This document shows positions 20,677 to 23,371 of a stretch of DNA of 23,371 nt, piece after piece. A program made the position numbers and the translations under genes. The notes under the pieces are model-generated. The model had not been told where the DNA came from, did not search any database, and was given only the letters and a program-made list of their open reading frames with translations. This DNA comes from JAMXLO01 sp035511435 (GTDB lineage Bacteria > Pseudomonadota > Alphaproteobacteria > Acetobacterales > Acetobacteraceae): contig DATKFJ010000226.1 of assembly GCA_035511435.1 (NCBI GenBank), positions 1 to 23,371 on the forward strand. Reading direction: 5' to 3'. Each line of letters opens with the position of its first letter. The stretch's first letter is position 1.

Positions 20677-22824
20677 ATGATCCCAAGCGCCCCAAAAAAC
20701 GGTCGCCCGCGTCTCATCATGGGCGTCATACATGGTCGGCCGATGAATGGAACTCTCGCGGCTTGCTCACGGCAAGGTAGCGGACCGATTCCAACTCTCG
20801 GGCGCCAAGGTCCGTCCCTGCCAGACCATGCTGGCCAATTCTACCAGGACTGTCTGCGTATCATCCACCAAACAATGCGCCCCGAGGCCTATCTGGAAAT
20901 AGGGACGCTGAACGGTGACACGCTCGCCCTGGCAAAATGCGCCGCGATCGCGATCGATCCGTGCTTCCAGGTCAACCAGGCGATAATGGGACAAAAATCG
21001 TCACTGTTCATGTTCCAAACCACCAGCGACGAATTCTTTCGCAGCAACAGGGCTTCGGCGATCCTCGGCAGACCGCTGGATATGGCATTCCTGGATGGAA
21101 TGCATCTGTTCGAATATCTCCTGCGGGATTTCTCTAATACCGAACGCTGCTGCGCCACCAGCTCGATCATTGTATTGCACGACTGTATCCCGCTCGATCT
21201 CCACATGGCAGTTCGCGCTGCGGACGACACGACGGCACGCTCGCTTTCGCGCTACCCGCTGTGGTGGACGGGCGACGTGTGGAAGTTTGTGTGTATCCTG
21301 AGGAAGTATCGTCCTGACCTCATCATAGACGCATTCAACGCGCCTCCGACTGGCCTTATCCTTGTCAGCAATCTCGATCCGGATTCGCGAGCGTTGGAAA
21401 CCCATTACGACGAGATCGTGTCGCAATTCACTGACCTGCCAGACGAGCTTGCATCGTTCACGAAATACATCACCACTTTGACTGTGACCGATACACAAGA
21501 CCTGAAACGGATCGTCAGGGAAAGATGTCCCCGAGTTGGCATTGCTGACACGGACCTGACCATGACCGGTCCGATCATAAGGGCCTCGCGGCTGGCCACG
21601 ATACTGGACGATGGATTGACATCGGAACAGGCATTGTCCGCTGGCATTAGCGAACCCCTGCTCATTGCTCCGGCAGGATCCTATACGCGCGTACCACCAG
21701 TCTTTACCGACACCGACCGGGCAACAGTCTCAACCAGGCAGCTTTTCGATAATTATACTCATGTATTGCGGCAGTCATATGGTGACATACATTGCGTGGC
21801 CCTAAGTGACGCGACGGTCGTTGGTCAAGGTTCCGTCATTACTACCAATAATTTACTGCTGCGGGAGAGTGCCTCAGAATTTCTTGCCCATGACCGGGTG
21901 CCTGACGGCCTGCAAAGTGCTGGCGAAGCCCGATGGCAACTCGGCATTGATCCTGCAAGGATCATCGACACACCCTGCCTTCTGGTAAAACGACCGTGGT
22001 TTCGTAACTTCGGCCACTGGCTGATTGATTCTGCGACATTGCTCGCCGTCATGGGCGACGATGTGCGGCGTTATGGCTGGAGCATCGTTATCGGTGCCAA
22101 TGAGCACCCTGTCATGCGACGCATTGTTAGTGAGACCATCGACTGGCTCGTGCCAGGCACGCCTGTTCTGGAGCATCCTGACGGTCAAGCATGGCAGTTT
22201 GCCGACTTGCGATACGTGATGCCACTACATATTCCACCGCAGTTCAAGTTGCCCGCGGCAATCCAGCGACTTCGATCTCTCATTCTTGAAAGGCCGGAAG
22301 TTCCGCCAGGCACAGTCCGGTCTCAGAGTCGCCGGGTCTATCTGTCTCGCCGGGACACTGGCGTGCGTACCGTGGTCAACGAGGGCGAATTGGAGGCGCT
22401 GCTGGCCTGCTTCGGTTTCGAGACTGTCTTTCTGCACGGCCTCAGCCTCTCTGAGCAAGCGCGTCTCTTCAGCGAGGCGGAGGCAGTCGTGGGTATTAAG
22501 GGAGCAGCGCTGGCGAACATCGTGTTCTGCCCCGCGCACTGTTCGGTGATGGTGCTATCACCCAGCGATTTTCCGGATCCGTTCTTTTGGGATATCGCTG
22601 GCCAGCTCAGCTTAAATTATGCTGAATTGTTCGGACCGGTAACGACGAACCGGTCGCCTGGGCGGAACGATTTCGTGGTTGATCTAGTCGCCGTCGCCCG
22701 AATGCTCGGCGCCGTCCTCGGATGTGCTGGAGATTTGCGGTCCCCTTTCTCCAATTCCGCGACAAGTTACGTGAATTACCCCACAGTCAGCCATCTGACT
22801 GAATCCGCTACGGCAACCACATGA
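20677..22824 (+). CDS. Fusion of a class I methyltransferase domain and a GT61-family glycosyltransferase
   Basis: The open frame encodes 715 residues. Residues about 50-215 look like a SAM-dependent methyltransferase (Methyltransf_24-like): AYLEIGTLNGDTLALA as the glycine loop, AIAIDP, DMAFLDGMHLFEYLLRDF and IIVLHDCIP. Residues about 325-625 resemble GT61/DUF563: NFGHWLIDSATLL for the usual YxHWLxD, RRVYLSRRDTGVRTVVNEGE, LEALLACFGFETVFLHGLSL and VVGIKGAALANIVFCP. In most GT61 proteins the last motif has HGA; here the histidine is lysine (residue 608). A 100-residue linker joins the parts. The annotated start has a weak ribosome site; in-frame ATGs at 20719 and 20743 are alternatives and the first 45 residues look non-conserved. 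Base composition falls sharply here relative to upstream genes. Likely role: modification of a surface polysaccharide. Confidence 0.75.
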   Translation: MIPSAPKNGRPRLIMGVIHGRPMNGTLAACSRQGSGPIPTLGRQGPSLPDHAGQFYQDCLRIIHQTMRPEAYLEIGTLNGDTLALAKCAAIAIDPCFQVNQAIMGQKSSLFMFQTTSDEFFRSNRASAILGRPLDMAFLDGMHLFEYLLRDFSNTERCCATSSIIVLHDCIPLDLHMAVRAADDTTARSLSRYPLWWTGDVWKFVCILRKYRPDLIIDAFNAPPTGLILVSNLDPDSRALETHYDEIVSQFTDLPDELASFTKYITTLTVTDTQDLKRIVRERCPRVGIADTDLTMTGPIIRASRLATILDDGLTSEQALSAGISEPLLIAPAGSYTRVPPVFTDTDRATVSTRQLFDNYTHVLRQSYGDIHCVALSDATVVGQGSVITTNNLLLRESASEFLAHDRVPDGLQSAGEARWQLGIDPARIIDTPCLLVKRPWFRNFGHWLIDSATLLAVMGDDVRRYGWSIVIGANEHPVMRRIVSETIDWLVPGTPVLEHPDGQAWQFADLRYVMPLHIPPQFKLPAAIQRLRSLILERPEVPPGTVRSQSRRVYLSRRDTGVRTVVNEGELEALLACFGFETVFLHGLSLSEQARLFSEAEAVVGIKGAALANIVFCPAHCSVMVLSPSDFPDPFFWDIAGQLSLNYAELFGPVTTNRSPGRNDFVVDLVAVARMLGAVLGCAGDLRSPFSNSATSYVNYPTVSHLTESATATT

Positions 22825-22851
22825 TTACGATCCGACAGCAGCAACACGCAG

Positions 22852-23371
22852 ATGCCTCCAGACGGTTTTCTTCATAAGTTAGAGCTAGAAAAACTTCCCT
22901 CAAGGACAGATCTTCTAGCTTCTGAGGATGAGATGGAGCCAACGGCAATGTATGATTGTTTGGCGACTGCTCAAACTGAGACATCAGCGCACCGCGCACC
23001 TGTCGCGGCCTTTGTGACGTTCCATTATCGACCAGAAACACTAGATCTTTTGAATCGGGTTCTGCGGAATCTGTCCGCCTTTCAAGTTGCGCGTATGCGT
23101 GTGACTATAATTACGAGCACGGATAATCCTGCCGAGAAGCATCGGATTGCGGAGCTATGTCGTAACTACTTCCCGCTCGGTGACTACGAAATTGCTTCGT
23201 TTGCAGGACTCGATCCGGGAACCACGCTGACGTGGAAGCATAAACCGCTGTTGCGTGCTGCTTTGCAGGCAGGACATACCCATTTCATCTATCTTGAAGA
23301 CGATATTGATTTTACTTTCGGAAACCTCATGTACTTCATGACTTATGTTGACGTACTCGGTACTCACGGTT
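22852..23371 (+). CDS. Probable glycosyltransferase, 3' end beyond the window
   Basis: The frame is open from the ATG at 22852 to the window end (173 residues visible) and starts 27 bp after the previous stop, in the same frame and orientation, so the two genes are probably co-transcribed. After about 50 variable residues comes APVAAFVTFHYRPETLDLLN, then MRVTIITSTDNPAEKHRIAE, then LTWKHKPLLRAALQAGHTHF followed by IYLEDDIDFTFGNL. The beta-strand plus LEDDI pattern resembles the nucleotide-sugar and metal-binding acidic motif of GT-A glycosyltransferases. No ribosome site is clear and later ATGs at 22933 and 22948 are possible starts. Composition is markedly A/T-rich (24 of 60 bases are G or C in 22861-22920), suggesting horizontal origin. 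Family assignment is an inference. Confidence 0.65.
   Translation, partial: MPPDGFLHKLELEKLPSRTDLLASEDEMEPTAMYDCLATAQTETSAHRAPVAAFVTFHYRPETLDLLNRVLRNLSAFQVARMRVTIITSTDNPAEKHRIAELCRNYFPLGDYEIASFAGLDPGTTLTWKHKPLLRAALQAGHTHFIYLEDDIDFTFGNLMYFMTYVDVLGTHG

Noticed and set aside
1..23371. Insertion sequences, integrases, tRNA or rRNA genes
   Set aside because: No transposase motif, tRNA-like cloverleaf or rRNA sequence was recognised by reading; no dedicated search could be run.

Overview
The window is GC-rich, densely coded DNA whose gene content fits an alphaproteobacterium, most likely Rhodospirillales/Acetobacteraceae. The indicators are an NdvA-type glucan exporter, a DUF1328 mini-membrane protein, a cobalamin riboswitch driving btuB, PDC-sensor signalling proteins and an HpcH/CitE lyase beside a family III CoA-transferase. 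The assignment rests on gene content only. The last ~2.7 kb (from about 20.68 kb) is visibly more A/T-rich and looks like the edge of an acquired surface-polysaccharide region.

Layout. 1-984: 3' part of a PdxA2-type dehydrogenase (+). 1182-1856: a two-gene YqjD/YqjE-like membrane pair (-). 2010-4814: a PDC-PAS-GGDEF-EAL cyclic-di-GMP enzyme (-). 5098-5571: a peptidoglycan-binding lipoprotein (+). 5696-6940: an MFS transporter (-). 7165-7835: an HExxH DUF4157-like secreted protein and a 26-residue membrane peptide (-). 8031-10295: btuB with its cobalamin riboswitch (-). 10330-12862: a CoA-transferase and a CitE-like lyase (+), separated by a relic of a GIY-YIG nuclease. 13147-13401: a glycine-zipper lipoprotein (+). 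13414-14343: a CBS-pair protein and a DUF1328 peptide (-). 14443-16215: an NdvA-like ABC exporter (-), divergent from a hybrid histidine kinase at 16472-18649 (+). 18914-20626: a frameshifted Rrf2 regulator, a TauE/SafE (TSUP) permease, and a broken copy of the histidine kinase's receiver tail. 20677 to the end: a methyltransferase-GT61 fusion and the start of a second probable glycosyltransferase.

Themes. Several genes concern the envelope: B12 uptake, glucan export, lipoproteins, small membrane peptides and polysaccharide synthesis. Two large signalling proteins carry similar periplasmic PDC sensors. The most unusual feature of the window as a whole lies between the genes: at least eight intergenic gaps carry different short tandem repeats with units of 13-19 bp, none found inside an intact gene, alongside decayed gene remnants (GIY-YIG, Rrf2, receiver-domain tail). 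The best candidates for something not well described are these intergenic minisatellites, the receiver-tail relic that flanks the Rrf2/TSUP block, and the methyltransferase-GT61 fusion with an altered GT61 motif.
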